Assembly: GCA_022769185.1 (NCBI GenBank)
Contig: JALEKG010000036.1
Span: 30,632-94,631 of the forward strand
DNA length: 64,000 nt
Reading direction: 5' to 3'
Source of the DNA: Dorea sp.
Lineage (GTDB): Bacteria > Bacillota > Clostridia > Lachnospirales > Lachnospiraceae
A program made the translations under genes and the position numbers. Numbering within the stretch: the first letter of the stretch is position 1; every line of letters begins with the position of its first letter. Of this stretch, positions 8,019-17,632 are shown piece after piece. The notes beneath the pieces are model-generated. The model ran no database searches. It worked only from the letters and a program-made list of their open reading frames with translations, and was not told the DNA's origin.

Positions 8019-11000
8019 ATGCTTTTTAAAATACAGAAAAGATTATTATGTATAAAAAGTGTGATTGATTTTTGTGAATATACCAATAATGTTTTAAAAG
8101 TGAAAGGCTGGATGTTTTCAAGTAAATATCAAATTCAAAATATAAAGGTTATTATTAAATCTTCAAAAGGGAAATTTCCAATCATTATTACTTCTGGAAT
8201 AAAACGTTCTGATGTCTATAAAGAAACTCAGGTTGAGAATGCGAAAAACTCTGGTTTTTATGGGAAAATATTAGTAGAAAATATTAAAGAATTTGAAGTG
8301 AGTATTGCATTTGATATTCTAGGAAAAAATTATAAGTATAGCCTTGGGAAATTTGAGTCTGAGGAGAAGGTAAATCAACAGGAACAGCCAAAAGTTCAGG
8401 AAATTAATTCTAAAGATCAGGAAATAGATTTAAAAAATGTTATTCTTGCAGATCAAGGAACGATAGGGGATTTCCAGGAAGAATATTATAAAGAAAAAAT
8501 AGATATTATTGTTCCAATTTATAATGGATATCATTTTTTTGAAAAACTATTTTCAAGTATTGAATTGACAAAAATTCCATATCGCTTAATCATTATTAAT
8601 GATAAGAGTTCGGATAAACGGGTTTCACCCTATTTGCATCAATATGCAGATCAGAAGGACAATGTTGTTTTAATAGAAAATGAGGTGAACCTTGGATTTG
8701 TGAAAACAGTAAATAAAGGATTGTCATTATCAAAAGGACATGTTGTGCTTGTAAATTCTGATGTCGAGCTTCCGGCTATGTGGCTGGAGCGTTTAATGTT
8801 ACCGATTTTTAAATGCGATAAAGTGGCTTCGGCAACTCCATTTACGAATTGTGGAATTATTACAAGTTTTCCTGAAATCGGTCAGGATAATGATTTGTTT
8901 AAAAATTTGACTTTGCAGGAAATCGATGATGAATTTCAAAAGGTTCTTCCAAGATATGTATCTATGCCTACGGGAGTAGGGTTTTGTATGGCCATGAATA
9001 AAAAGGCGATTGCGGAAGTAGGGGTATTAGATGCAGATAGTTTTGGTAAGGGGTATGGTGAAGAAAATGACTGGTGTCAGCGTGCGATAAAAAAAGGGTA
9101 TAAGAATGTTCATGTGGAGAATTTGTTTGTATACCATAAGCATGGTGGAAGCTTTTTAAGTGAAGATAAAAAACGTTACATGGAAGAGCATTCCAGAATT
9201 CTTGAAAAGAAATATCCAGATTATAATAAACAGGTTGCAAGATTTTTTACAATTGATGAGAATAAAGATATTCGTCAACTTGTACAATATAAGTTGATTA
9301 GGAAGAGTAAACAAGGGAAAACCATTGTAGCCTTTGATCATGATCTTGGAGGGGGGGCAACTTCTTATCTTGTAGGAAAGAAGAACTTAGCAGTAGATAG
9401 TGGAAACGCTTTCTATATTATCCGCTATAATTATATTCAGAATTATTATCCGATTTTATTCTATTATGGAGAGAATAAAATGAAGTTTTCTATAAAAAAT
9501 CAGAGGGAACTTTTTGAAGCATTAGAATTCATGAATGCAGATGAGGTGTGGATTAATGAGTTGGTAACCTATCCGAAATTGTATGATTTAATGGGAAAGA
9601 TTCGTGAATATTCACAGAAAAATCAGGTTCCTATAAAAATGCTTCTTCATGATTATTTTGCTATTTGTCCGTCTATCAACCTTTTGGATGTATCAGAAAA
9701 ATATTGTAATATTCCAGAATGTGATATATGTGAATCATGTTTTAAGAAATGTGATCCGACTTTTTCAGAAGAGTTCGGAACGATGGTAAAATGGCGCCTT
9801 GAATGGAAAACGTTTTTAGAGGCCTGCAATGAAGTTGTTGCCTTTTCTGAATCATCTAAGGCAATACTGGAAAGAGTCTATGGTAGATTAGATAATGTTG
9901 TGGTGATTCCTCATCAGATTGGATATATGCCGAAGATTCAGAAAAAATATAAATTAACAAATTCTTTAGTGATAGGTGTTCTTGGAGTATTAACGAAACA
10001 CAAAGGCGGAGAAATTATTAAGGATCTGATTGCGGAAATAGAGGAGGAAGGATTAAATATAAAAATTGCTTTGATTGGAAGCAGTACTGAAAAAATAAAT
10101 AGCCCAATTTTTAAGGAAACTGGGAAATATAGCCGTGATAGTATTCCGAGACTAACTTTAAAACAAGATATAGATATCTTCCTGATTCCTTCTATCTGGC
10201 CGGAAACTTTTTCATATACGGCGGAAGAAATTATGAAAATGGATATGCCGATTATGTGTTTTAATATTGGAGCACCGGCAGAAAGAGTGGCTCAATATCA
10301 AAAAGGGATGGTAATACCAGAAATATCTGCGAAAGCGATTCTGGAAATTATAAAAAATCAAAATGTAATAGCGAATTGCCTTAAACTTGAAAGGAAGAAT
10401 AAAAAAGTACTTTTTGTTGTAGAAGAAGATTCTTTTGCAACGAGATACCGTGTGGAACATCTGAGAGAACAGTTATTAGTACAAGGAATTGATTCAAGGC
10501 GAATAATGATAAGTTGTTCAGATAAGTGTGAGTTGGATGGATATCAGAGTATCGTTTTGTATAGAGTATCAAAGATAAGACAGGTTCAGAAGCTAGTAAA
10601 AAGTGCACATAAGTTAGGAAAATTAGTCTATTATGATATGGATGATTATATCTTTGAATATAGTAAAATTAAAGATCTTCTATTTCTGGAAGGAAAAGAA
10701 TACAAAAATTATGAACAGTATTCTGATGATATTAGAAAATCAATGGAATTATGTGATGGCTACATCGTGTCGACTATTGAATTAAAAGAAAAAATATTGA
10801 ATAATTTTCCTGAAAAGCCAGTATATGTGAATCGGAATGTAGCAAGTATGGCGATGGATATCTGTTCTTTGGATAATCAACATAAAAAAGAAGAAAATCG
10901 AATTTATTTAGGATATTTTAGTGGAACGAAAACTCATAATGAAGATTTTGAGAGCATCAAAAATCAGATAATAGATATTATGAAAGAAAATGATAATGTC

Positions 11001-11426
11001 TATTTACTGATTGGAGGTCAGATCACGTTGCCAGAAGAGTTTAACAATGTAAAAAAACGAGTTGAAAGATTTAAATTTGTTGTTTGGAGAAACCTGCCTA
11101 GATTAATTGCCAAAGCTGACATTAACCTTATGCCTCTCGAAACTACAGATTTTCATAACTGTAAGTCTGAAAATAAGTGGATGGAAGCGGCATTGGTCAA
11201 AGTGCCGACAGTTGCTACCTGGAACAGTGAACTTGCCAGAGTTATTGATCATGGAGTTAATGGGTATCTTTGTCACTCAGAAACTGATTGGAAGAATATA
11301 CTGCAGAAATTGATTGACAGTCCAAAATTGCGGGAAGAGATTGCAGACAATGCTTACCAGAAAGCAATGGCTCAATATACCACTTCTCATATTGAGCCAG
11401 ATGTACTTGATGCTCTTATACGATAA
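8019..11426 (+). CDS. Giant multidomain glycosyltransferase (GT2 plus two GT-B-like modules)
   Basis: Protein of 1135 residues with at least four parts. Residues 1-130 are a beta-rich N-terminal domain of unknown role. Residues about 160-400 are a GT2 domain (DIIVPIYNGYHFFE, then NSDVE). Residues about 430-785 resemble a GT4/GT-B domain with PSIWPETFSYTAEE, the family E-x7-E region. Residues about 795-1135 form a second GT-B-like unit with YYDMDDYIF and SENKWMEAALVK. That last unit is clearly homologous to the N-terminal half of the gene at 13184. Such fused enzymes build rhamnan-type chains. ATG 8019 follows AGGAGG. Confidence 0.82.
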   Translation: MLFKIQKRLLCIKSVIDFCEYTNNVLKVKGWMFSSKYQIQNIKVIIKSSKGKFPIIITSGIKRSDVYKETQVENAKNSGFYGKILVENIKEFEVSIAFDILGKNYKYSLGKFESEEKVNQQEQPKVQEINSKDQEIDLKNVILADQGTIGDFQEEYYKEKIDIIVPIYNGYHFFEKLFSSIELTKIPYRLIIINDKSSDKRVSPYLHQYADQKDNVVLIENEVNLGFVKTVNKGLSLSKGHVVLVNSDVELPAMWLERLMLPIFKCDKVASATPFTNCGIITSFPEIGQDNDLFKNLTLQEIDDEFQKVLPRYVSMPTGVGFCMAMNKKAIAEVGVLDADSFGKGYGEENDWCQRAIKKGYKNVHVENLFVYHKHGGSFLSEDKKRYMEEHSRILEKKYPDYNKQVARFFTIDENKDIRQLVQYKLIRKSKQGKTIVAFDHDLGGGATSYLVGKKNLAVDSGNAFYIIRYNYIQNYYPILFYYGENKMKFSIKNQRELFEALEFMNADEVWINELVTYPKLYDLMGKIREYSQKNQVPIKMLLHDYFAICPSINLLDVSEKYCNIPECDICESCFKKCDPTFSEEFGTMVKWRLEWKTFLEACNEVVAFSESSKAILERVYGRLDNVVVIPHQIGYMPKIQKKYKLTNSLVIGVLGVLTKHKGGEIIKDLIAEIEEEGLNIKIALIGSSTEKINSPIFKETGKYSRDSIPRLTLKQDIDIFLIPSIWPETFSYTAEEIMKMDMPIMCFNIGAPAERVAQYQKGMVIPEISAKAILEIIKNQNVIANCLKLERKNKKVLFVVEEDSFATRYRVEHLREQLLVQGIDSRRIMISCSDKCELDGYQSIVLYRVSKIRQVQKLVKSAHKLGKLVYYDMDDYIFEYSKIKDLLFLEGKEYKNYEQYSDDIRKSMELCDGYIVSTIELKEKILNNFPEKPVYVNRNVASMAMDICSLDNQHKKEENRIYLGYFSGTKTHNEDFESIKNQIIDIMKENDNVYLLIGGQITLPEEFNNVKKRVERFKFVVWRNLPRLIAKADINLMPLETTDFHNCKSENKWMEAALVKVPTVATWNSELARVIDHGVNGYLCHSETDWKNILQKLIDSPKLREEIADNAYQKAMAQYTTSHIEPDVLDALIR

Positions 11427-11457
11427 TTATGAAATATGTTTTTGCTTGAGGGATTCT

Positions 11458-13173
11458 ATGGGAATATATAGTAAAGGGAAGAATGTCATTGGTTTGATGA
11501 AGCAAAAGGGATTTAAGAAAACGGTATGCTTTTACTTAAATCGTAAAAAAGAGCAGGAGAAAGCTCTGCATACAATTCAAAGGTATCATTTACCTCCTGG
11601 TGAAGAATTACAGGAACAGAGAAATTATGAGTGGAGTAATATGCCGTTAATTAGTATTATTACACCACTTTATAATACTCCGAAAGAGTTTTTAGAACAA
11701 TTGATAGATTCTGTTTTAAAGCAAACATATGTGAACTGGGAATTATGTTTGGCTGATGGCAGCGATGAAAAACATGATTATGTAGGAGAGTTGTGTAGAT
11801 CATATGCCAGGAGAAATTATAGAATTATCTATAAAAAATTGGAAAACAATGAGGGAATTGTAGGGAATACGAATCATTGTATTGGGATGGCGTCGGGGGA
11901 TTATTATGGTTTATTAGATCATGATGATCTTCTTCATCCTTCTTCATTGTTTGAGGTGGTAAAAGCAATTAATGAAGGCGCCGATTTTATCTATACGGAT
12001 GAGATGAAATTTCAGGGCGACGTTGAGAACTCTACTGACATCGTATGTAAGAATGGATTTGGAAAAGACGAATTGCGTTCGCATAATTATATCTGTCATT
12101 TTGTTGTGTTTCAAAAGAGGCTATTAGAAGGTATGAATGAATTCTATCGTCAGAAATGTGAAGGTAGCCAGGATTATGATATGGTGCTTCGTTTGACAGA
12201 AAAGGCGTCGAAAATTGTGCATATTCCAAAGATTCTATATTATTGGCGGGTGCATCAAGGCTCTGTATCTATGGATTTGTCAGTGAAGCAGTACGCGGTT
12301 GATTCTGCGAAAAAAGCAATTGCCGATCAGCTCAACAGAAGTGATGAAAAAGGATCTGTAGAATGCAATTTTCCATATCAGACCATTTATAAAGTGAGTT
12401 ATGAATTGAGGACAACTCCTTTAATAAGTGTGTATTTATGGGGTGATTTAGAGGGAGCAGAGTTACTTTTATATATGAAAGAAATTCTATCGAAGACGCA
12501 TTACAAAATGATAGAATTTTTGGTTCCAAAAAATGTCAGTGAAACTAAGATAGGTAATGTTCCTGTCATTGTTGTTGAAGCAAAGAATCAAAATTTATAT
12601 GAATGGTTTAATCAGGCTGAAGAATTTTCTAGAGGAGAATACAATCTTTATTTTTGTGAAGCGTGTACTCCGATGGAACCAATGTGGATAGAAGAACTAT
12701 TGATGTTTGTTCAAAGAGAAGATGTTGGTGTCGTAGGTGCACACATTCTGTATCGTAAGAATCAGACATATTTTGCTGGGGCAGTACTGGATAAAGAAGC
12801 GCAGGCAGGGATTCATGTGATTGATTTTAATGTGCAGGAATCGGAGCAAGGATATGAAGCGAATTTAAAACACGTACGGAATACGACGATTTTATCAATA
12901 TTATGTATGTTGGTGTCTAAAAAAGAAGTGGCCGCAATTGGTGGGTTCAGAACATCTATGGGGGCATGTGCAGATGCGGATCTGTGTCTAAGATGCCGGC
13001 AAACAGGAAAATGGAATGTGTGGACATGCTTTTCGAGAATATATTATAATGGGAATGAATCAGTGTATCGTCGGTGGGAAAAGTGTCAGGAATTCTTGAA
13101 TGGATGGGATACAGAGTTACGAAAAGGTGATGAATACTATCATCCATTGCTGAAAGCATTGGGAAGGATATAG
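11458..13173 (+). CDS. Rhamnosyltransferase-like protein with tandem GT2 domains, second degenerate
   Basis: About 571 residues from the ATG at 11458, which follows GAGGGA; an in-frame start at 11314 would lie inside the previous gene. The first GT2 domain is intact (PLISIITPLYNTPKEFLEQL, then LLDHDDLL and YYWRVHQGS). The second half aligns with the second GT2 domain of the gene at 22745 but has lost its NNDVE metal motif, and NDVDFCLR has become CADADLCLR. It may therefore be a structural or acceptor-binding domain rather than a second active site. Probably extends a rhamnose-containing backbone; the specificity is inferred. Confidence 0.78.
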   Translation: MGIYSKGKNVIGLMKQKGFKKTVCFYLNRKKEQEKALHTIQRYHLPPGEELQEQRNYEWSNMPLISIITPLYNTPKEFLEQLIDSVLKQTYVNWELCLADGSDEKHDYVGELCRSYARRNYRIIYKKLENNEGIVGNTNHCIGMASGDYYGLLDHDDLLHPSSLFEVVKAINEGADFIYTDEMKFQGDVENSTDIVCKNGFGKDELRSHNYICHFVVFQKRLLEGMNEFYRQKCEGSQDYDMVLRLTEKASKIVHIPKILYYWRVHQGSVSMDLSVKQYAVDSAKKAIADQLNRSDEKGSVECNFPYQTIYKVSYELRTTPLISVYLWGDLEGAELLLYMKEILSKTHYKMIEFLVPKNVSETKIGNVPVIVVEAKNQNLYEWFNQAEEFSRGEYNLYFCEACTPMEPMWIEELLMFVQREDVGVVGAHILYRKNQTYFAGAVLDKEAQAGIHVIDFNVQESEQGYEANLKHVRNTTILSILCMLVSKKEVAAIGGFRTSMGACADADLCLRCRQTGKWNVWTCFSRIYYNGNESVYRRWEKCQEFLNGWDTELRKGDEYYHPLLKALGRI

Positions 13174-13183
13174 GCGGAGAGGT

Positions 13184-15355
13184 ATGCAAAAAGAAGATAA
13201 TAATATGTTAAAAAAAGTATGGAAATCTTTATCGGAAGAAGGAGTTTCGGGGTGTGCGCAGAGAACCAAAAATTATGTGAAAAAGAAAATTAATGATAAA
13301 AGGCCTTTGAATAATTCCTACAGAGACATATTGTTTATCAGTGGATGCAGAGAAGATCTGCCTCATCCTTGGAGATATAGAGTCATTCATCAAAGAGAAC
13401 AATTAGAGGCTTATCACATTTCGACAGATGAGATTTATTATCAAGAGTTGAAGGTGGATTGTCTTCGTTATTATAGAGCGTTTGTGTTTTTTAGATGCCC
13501 ATATACAGAAACAATAGGAGAATTTGTAGAATTCGCAAAGAGATTAAATAAGAAACTAATATACGACATTGATGACTTGGTTATAGATACAAAGTATACA
13601 GATCTAATTCCTTATGTCAAGAACATGCAACCGGAAGATAAAAGGGCATATGATCAGAATGTATTAAACATGCAACGTTTATTAAGATGCTGTGATATGA
13701 CAATAACAACAACAAGTTGTCTGGCTGAAGAATTGAAGAATTATGTGTTGGAAGTGTATATTAATCGTAATACAGCATCAGAGGCTATGGTAGCATTGTC
13801 TAATGCAGCGTTAATCAACAAGACTAGCCATGAAAAGATCAGATTAGGTTATTTTAGTGGAAGTATAACACATAATGCAGATTTTGAAATGATTTTACCG
13901 GTAATTATAAAGATGATGAAAAAATATGACCAGGTGGAATTATATCTGGTAGGAGAATTGGATCTGCCCAAGAAGCTAGAGCCTTATAAAAATCGAATCT
14001 GTAAACTTCCATTTGGTGATTGGAAAAAATTACCTGAAATAATTTCCAATGTGGATATTAATCTGGCGCCATTAGAGGATACGATTTTTAATCGGGCAAA
14101 ATCAGAGAATAAATGGGTAGAAGCAGCTTTAGTAAAGGTGGTTACGGTTGCAAGCAATGTTGGTGCGTTCCGTGATTGTATTGTTGATGAAGAGACGGGA
14201 GTATTATGTAGTACGGAACAAGAATGGGAAAACGCACTAGAACATTTGATAATAGATCGAGAATATCGTAATGGATTGGCAGAAAAAGCATATCAGTATT
14301 GTATGAAAAATTGTACTACATTGGAAACCGGAGCAAAAATTGCTCATTTGTTTGAAGCTAAAATTGATAATAATTTCGGATTTATATTACCAGGATTGGA
14401 AATCAGTGGTGGGATAAAAGTGGCATTAAAGCATGCTTCGATATTGCAGAAACGTGGAAAAGATGTAGTTTTATTCTTACTTGACGGAAAAGCTGGGTGG
14501 TGTGAATTTGAAGAATGTATATTCCCGATAGTCTGTTTAAAGGATACATGCATAAAAGGGAACATTGGATGTTCAGTGGCAACCATGTGGACTACAGTAG
14601 ATTTCATAGAGAAGTATCCGAACATAAAAAGACGGTGTTATCTTGTACAAAATTATGAGACAGATTTTTATAAACAAGGCGATCCATTGCGTATAGAGGC
14701 TAATAGGACATATATGCCACATAATCAGATTGATTTTTTGACGATATCAAGATGGTGTCAAAAATGGTTAAAAGATATTTATCATCATGAATCTCAATAT
14801 GCACCAAATGGATTGGAAACGAATAGGTTTGTCTGCAAAAAAAGGAAGTTAGAAAATAAAATCCGGATTTTGATAGAGGGAGATTGTGCGGTTGATTATA
14901 AAAATGTAGATGAAGCATTTAAAATCATAAATGAGTTAAATAGTGATCAATACGAAGTGTGGTATATGTCCTATAATGCTGAACCTAAAGAATGGTATCG
15001 TGTTGACAGATTTTTGCACAAGATTCCATATGAGAAAGTGCCCCGGGTGTACGAGGAATGTGATATCTTGCTAAAAACAAGCTTGTTGGAAAGTTTTTCA
15101 TATCCTCCACTTGAAATGATGGCAACCGGTGGGTATGTACTTGCTGTTCCAAATGGGGGAAATGCAGAATATCTGAAAGATGAATATAATTGTCTGCTTT
15201 ATACGGCCGGAGAGATAGAAGAAGCAAAGGAACAGCTAAATCGGATTGTGGCAGATGAAACATTACAGCAGAAATTATATGAGAATGGTAGAAAAACTGC
15301 TGAGTCCAGAGAATGGAGAAATGTTGAAGAGTCCATTTATGATATGTATGTTTGA
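13184..15355 (+). CDS. Two-domain glycosyltransferase (GT-B-like plus GT4)
   Basis: Protein of 723 residues. The N-terminal half (about 45-385) repeats the C-terminal module of the gene at 8019: IYDIDDLVID, INRNTASEAM, LGYFSGSITHNADFE and SENKWVEAALVK all have counterparts there. The second half (about 400-720) begins ISGGIKVALKHA and contains LLESFSYPPLEMMATGG, the donor-binding segment of GT4 enzymes. The layout resembles WsaF-like rhamnosyltransferases. Start ATG 13184 follows GGCGGAGAGG. Probably a chain-extending rhamnosyltransferase; linkage unknown. Confidence 0.8.
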   Translation: MQKEDNNMLKKVWKSLSEEGVSGCAQRTKNYVKKKINDKRPLNNSYRDILFISGCREDLPHPWRYRVIHQREQLEAYHISTDEIYYQELKVDCLRYYRAFVFFRCPYTETIGEFVEFAKRLNKKLIYDIDDLVIDTKYTDLIPYVKNMQPEDKRAYDQNVLNMQRLLRCCDMTITTTSCLAEELKNYVLEVYINRNTASEAMVALSNAALINKTSHEKIRLGYFSGSITHNADFEMILPVIIKMMKKYDQVELYLVGELDLPKKLEPYKNRICKLPFGDWKKLPEIISNVDINLAPLEDTIFNRAKSENKWVEAALVKVVTVASNVGAFRDCIVDEETGVLCSTEQEWENALEHLIIDREYRNGLAEKAYQYCMKNCTTLETGAKIAHLFEAKIDNNFGFILPGLEISGGIKVALKHASILQKRGKDVVLFLLDGKAGWCEFEECIFPIVCLKDTCIKGNIGCSVATMWTTVDFIEKYPNIKRRCYLVQNYETDFYKQGDPLRIEANRTYMPHNQIDFLTISRWCQKWLKDIYHHESQYAPNGLETNRFVCKKRKLENKIRILIEGDCAVDYKNVDEAFKIINELNSDQYEVWYMSYNAEPKEWYRVDRFLHKIPYEKVPRVYEECDILLKTSLLESFSYPPLEMMATGGYVLAVPNGGNAEYLKDEYNCLLYTAGEIEEAKEQLNRIVADETLQQKLYENGRKTAESREWRNVEESIYDMYV

Positions 15356-15367
15356 TGTGCAAGATGG

Positions 15368-15396
15368 TTGTCAGAATAAAAGAGAAATGATATACT
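15368..15396 (+). promoter_or_regulatory. Sigma-A promoter before the ABC exporter genes
   Basis: TTGTCA at 15368-15373 and TATACT at 15391-15396 are separated by 17 bp, a near-consensus housekeeping promoter. It lies in the 104-bp gap between the glycosyltransferase ending at 15355 and the permease starting at 15460. This is one of the few real gaps in the locus, so the exporter genes may have their own transcript. Confidence 0.6.
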
Positions 15397-15459
15397 ATGT
15401 TATTATGTTGTTATTCTATCAGATTAATGTAATGATAGCAGTGTGAAAGTGGAGGATAT

Positions 15460-16239
15460 ATGGTGTCAACATATATACAGAATTTTAAGAAATTCCGCCC
15501 ATTATTGAATGAATTGATTGCGCGGGATATTAAAACAAAATACAGAAGATCAATATTAGGGGTACTTTGGACGATATTAAATCCATTATTTATGATGATT
15601 GTCCTTTCAGTCGTATTTTCAAATTTGTTTAAATTTGATATTGAATATTTCCCAGTATATTTGTTAAGTGGACAGTTGATTTTTAATTTCTTTTCGGAAT
15701 CAACTACCAATGCTATGGGAGCAATTATTATGAATGGTCCATTGATTAAAAAGATATATGTTCCTAAGTATATGTTTGTATTATCTAGAATTTTTTCAAG
15801 TTCCATTAATTTATTGGCTTCTTTTACTGCATTGCTTTGTGTTATGCTTGCAATGAGAGTAGAACTTCACTACACGGTATTGTTAGTTTCAATTCCATTG
15901 ATCTTGATTATTCTATTTTCATTGGGAATTGGATTGATATTGTCTGCAATTACAGTGAAGTTCAGAGATATTATGCATTTGTACTCAGTTTTTACTACAG
16001 CTTTGATGTATCTGACTCCAGTTATTTATCCGATGTCAATTTTGCCGGAATGGTTAAAGAAAATAGTAATGATTAATCCGATTACTAACATTTTGATTAT
16101 GTTCAGGGATGTAATGATATATGGTAGAGTACCTAATATTTTGTCAGTATTATTAGGAGTTGTTGAGGTAATTGTTGCACTGGCAACTGGATTATATGTG
16201 TTTTATAAGAATCAAGATTCATTTATTCTGAATATATAG
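15460..16239 (+). CDS. Polysaccharide ABC exporter, permease (ABC-2 type)
   Basis: Membrane component of a Wzm/TagG-like exporter that moves lipid-linked polysaccharide across the membrane. About 259 residues with six hydrophobic segments. The N-terminal cytoplasmic stretch ELIARDIKTKYRRSILGVLW is the characteristic amphipathic gate region of this family. ATG 15460 follows GGAGG. The ATP-binding gene starts 6 bp after its stop. Its presence means the polymer is probably completed inside the cell and exported as a whole, and no Wzx/Wzy genes are seen. Confidence 0.9.
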   Translation: MVSTYIQNFKKFRPLLNELIARDIKTKYRRSILGVLWTILNPLFMMIVLSVVFSNLFKFDIEYFPVYLLSGQLIFNFFSESTTNAMGAIIMNGPLIKKIYVPKYMFVLSRIFSSSINLLASFTALLCVMLAMRVELHYTVLLVSIPLILIILFSLGIGLILSAITVKFRDIMHLYSVFTTALMYLTPVIYPMSILPEWLKKIVMINPITNILIMFRDVMIYGRVPNILSVLLGVVEVIVALATGLYVFYKNQDSFILNI

Positions 16240-16245
16240 GAGAGT

Positions 16246-16983
16246 ATGATGGGAAATCAAGATATCATTAGTGTTGAAAATGTTTCAATGAGATTCAGTT
16301 TGGCATCAGAGAAAGTGGATAGTTTTAAAGAATATTTTATTAAAACTATAAAAAATCAATTATCTTATGATGAGTTTTGGGCGTTACAGGACGTATCGTT
16401 TCACATTCAAAAGGGAGATGCGCTTGGACTGATAGGCTTAAATGGAAGTGGGAAGAGTACTATGCTAAAGGTTATTGCTGGAGTATTAAAGCCTACCCAA
16501 GGTTCTGTAATTGTTAGAGGTGAAGTGGCGCCGCTAATTGAATTAGGAGCAGGATTTGATATGGATCTGACTGCCAGTGAGAACATATTTTTAAATGGTG
16601 CTTTGCTTGGACGCTCTCATAAAGAGATGGAAGAACACTATCAGGATATTGTGGAATTTTCAGAACTTCATGATTTTATGAATGTACCGGTAAAAAATTT
16701 TTCTTCAGGTATGGTATCAAGATTGGCATTTGCTATTGCAACGGTTGGAACACCAGATATTTTGATTGTGGACGAAGTGTTGGCTGTTGGTGATTTCCAT
16801 TTTCAGGAGAAATGTTTAAAGAGAATTCAAAATATGCTGGATGCAGGTACAACGCTTTTGTTTGTGTCTCATAGTATTGAACAGGTAAAACAATTGTGTA
16901 ATAAGATTGTCTGGCTGGAAAAAGGTCATGTGAAAATGTTTGGAGAGGCACAAGAGATAGCAAAAATATACAGTGCGTCATAA
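16246..16983 (+). CDS. Polysaccharide ABC exporter, ATP-binding subunit
   Basis: Wzt/TagH-like ATPase of about 245 residues. Walker A is GLNGSGKST, the signature is FSSGMVSRLAFA, and Walker B is ILIVDEVLAVGD. The N-terminal region before Walker A (FSLASEKVDSFKEYFI) is typical of polysaccharide exporters. It ends soon after the H-loop, so it lacks the C-terminal carbohydrate-binding domain of Wzt proteins that recognise a capped chain end. Export therefore probably does not depend on a terminal modification. Two adjacent ATGs (16246, 16249) are possible starts. Confidence 0.92.
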   Translation: MMGNQDIISVENVSMRFSLASEKVDSFKEYFIKTIKNQLSYDEFWALQDVSFHIQKGDALGLIGLNGSGKSTMLKVIAGVLKPTQGSVIVRGEVAPLIELGAGFDMDLTASENIFLNGALLGRSHKEMEEHYQDIVEFSELHDFMNVPVKNFSSGMVSRLAFAIATVGTPDILIVDEVLAVGDFHFQEKCLKRIQNMLDAGTTLLFVSHSIEQVKQLCNKIVWLEKGHVKMFGEAQEIAKIYSAS

Positions 16984-17005
16984 TTTGATTGGGAGCAAGG
17001 GTGTA

Positions 17006-17611
17006 ATGAAGAATAAGATCAAAGTGAGTATAGTAGCATTAATCTTAGTGGTTTTAGCTGCAGGTTATTCTATTATCGACAAGAACAATGCGATATATGA
17101 TACAGATGTAGACAGCAGTGATTATGGATCGTTGGAATTAGAGAAAAGAGGGAACGTAAATCAGGAGTTTGTTACATTTGAGGAACGTTTAGATGGGTTA
17201 GCTGTTAAACTGACTGCATCCGGGAACATTGATAATATAGAAGTCGGATATGAATTAGAAGAGAAAGAGACAGGGAAAATAGTATCAGAAGGTACAGCAT
17301 CGCTAGCTGAACTAAAAAATGGGAAGTTCTTTAAATTTAAATTTGAACAAGTAACTGGCTGCAAAGATAAAGTCTATGTGTTTCACATGCATGTAGATAA
17401 ATGTGATGAAGATAGCAGAATAATTGTATGTGTTACTGATCGTGCAGAAGACGCAACGTCGTTATTGGTGAATGGGGAAGTTCAAGATAGTACTATAGTG
17501 CTTCGGACGATTACCCATCGATTTGATATTGAGACTTTTATTGTGACAATTTGTTTTATCATATATATTGTACTGTTTATGAGATGGTTATATAAATTGT
17601 TTAAGCAATAA
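17006..17611 (+). CDS. Unknown protein with two membrane anchors
   Basis: No family recognised. About 201 residues from the ATG at 17006, which follows GGGAGCAAGG. There is an N-terminal membrane segment (SIVALILVVLAAGY), a polar domain of about 140 residues that should face outside, and a C-terminal membrane segment (FIVTICFIIYIVLFMRW). The gene begins just after the exporter ATPase, so it may be an exporter accessory or a chain-handling protein. That link rests only on position. Confidence 0.65.
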   Translation: MKNKIKVSIVALILVVLAAGYSIIDKNNAIYDTDVDSSDYGSLELEKRGNVNQEFVTFEERLDGLAVKLTASGNIDNIEVGYELEEKETGKIVSEGTASLAELKNGKFFKFKFEQVTGCKDKVYVFHMHVDKCDEDSRIIVCVTDRAEDATSLLVNGEVQDSTIVLRTITHRFDIETFIVTICFIIYIVLFMRWLYKLFKQ

Positions 17612-17632
17612 AGATCGTAGGAGAGTAATGTT

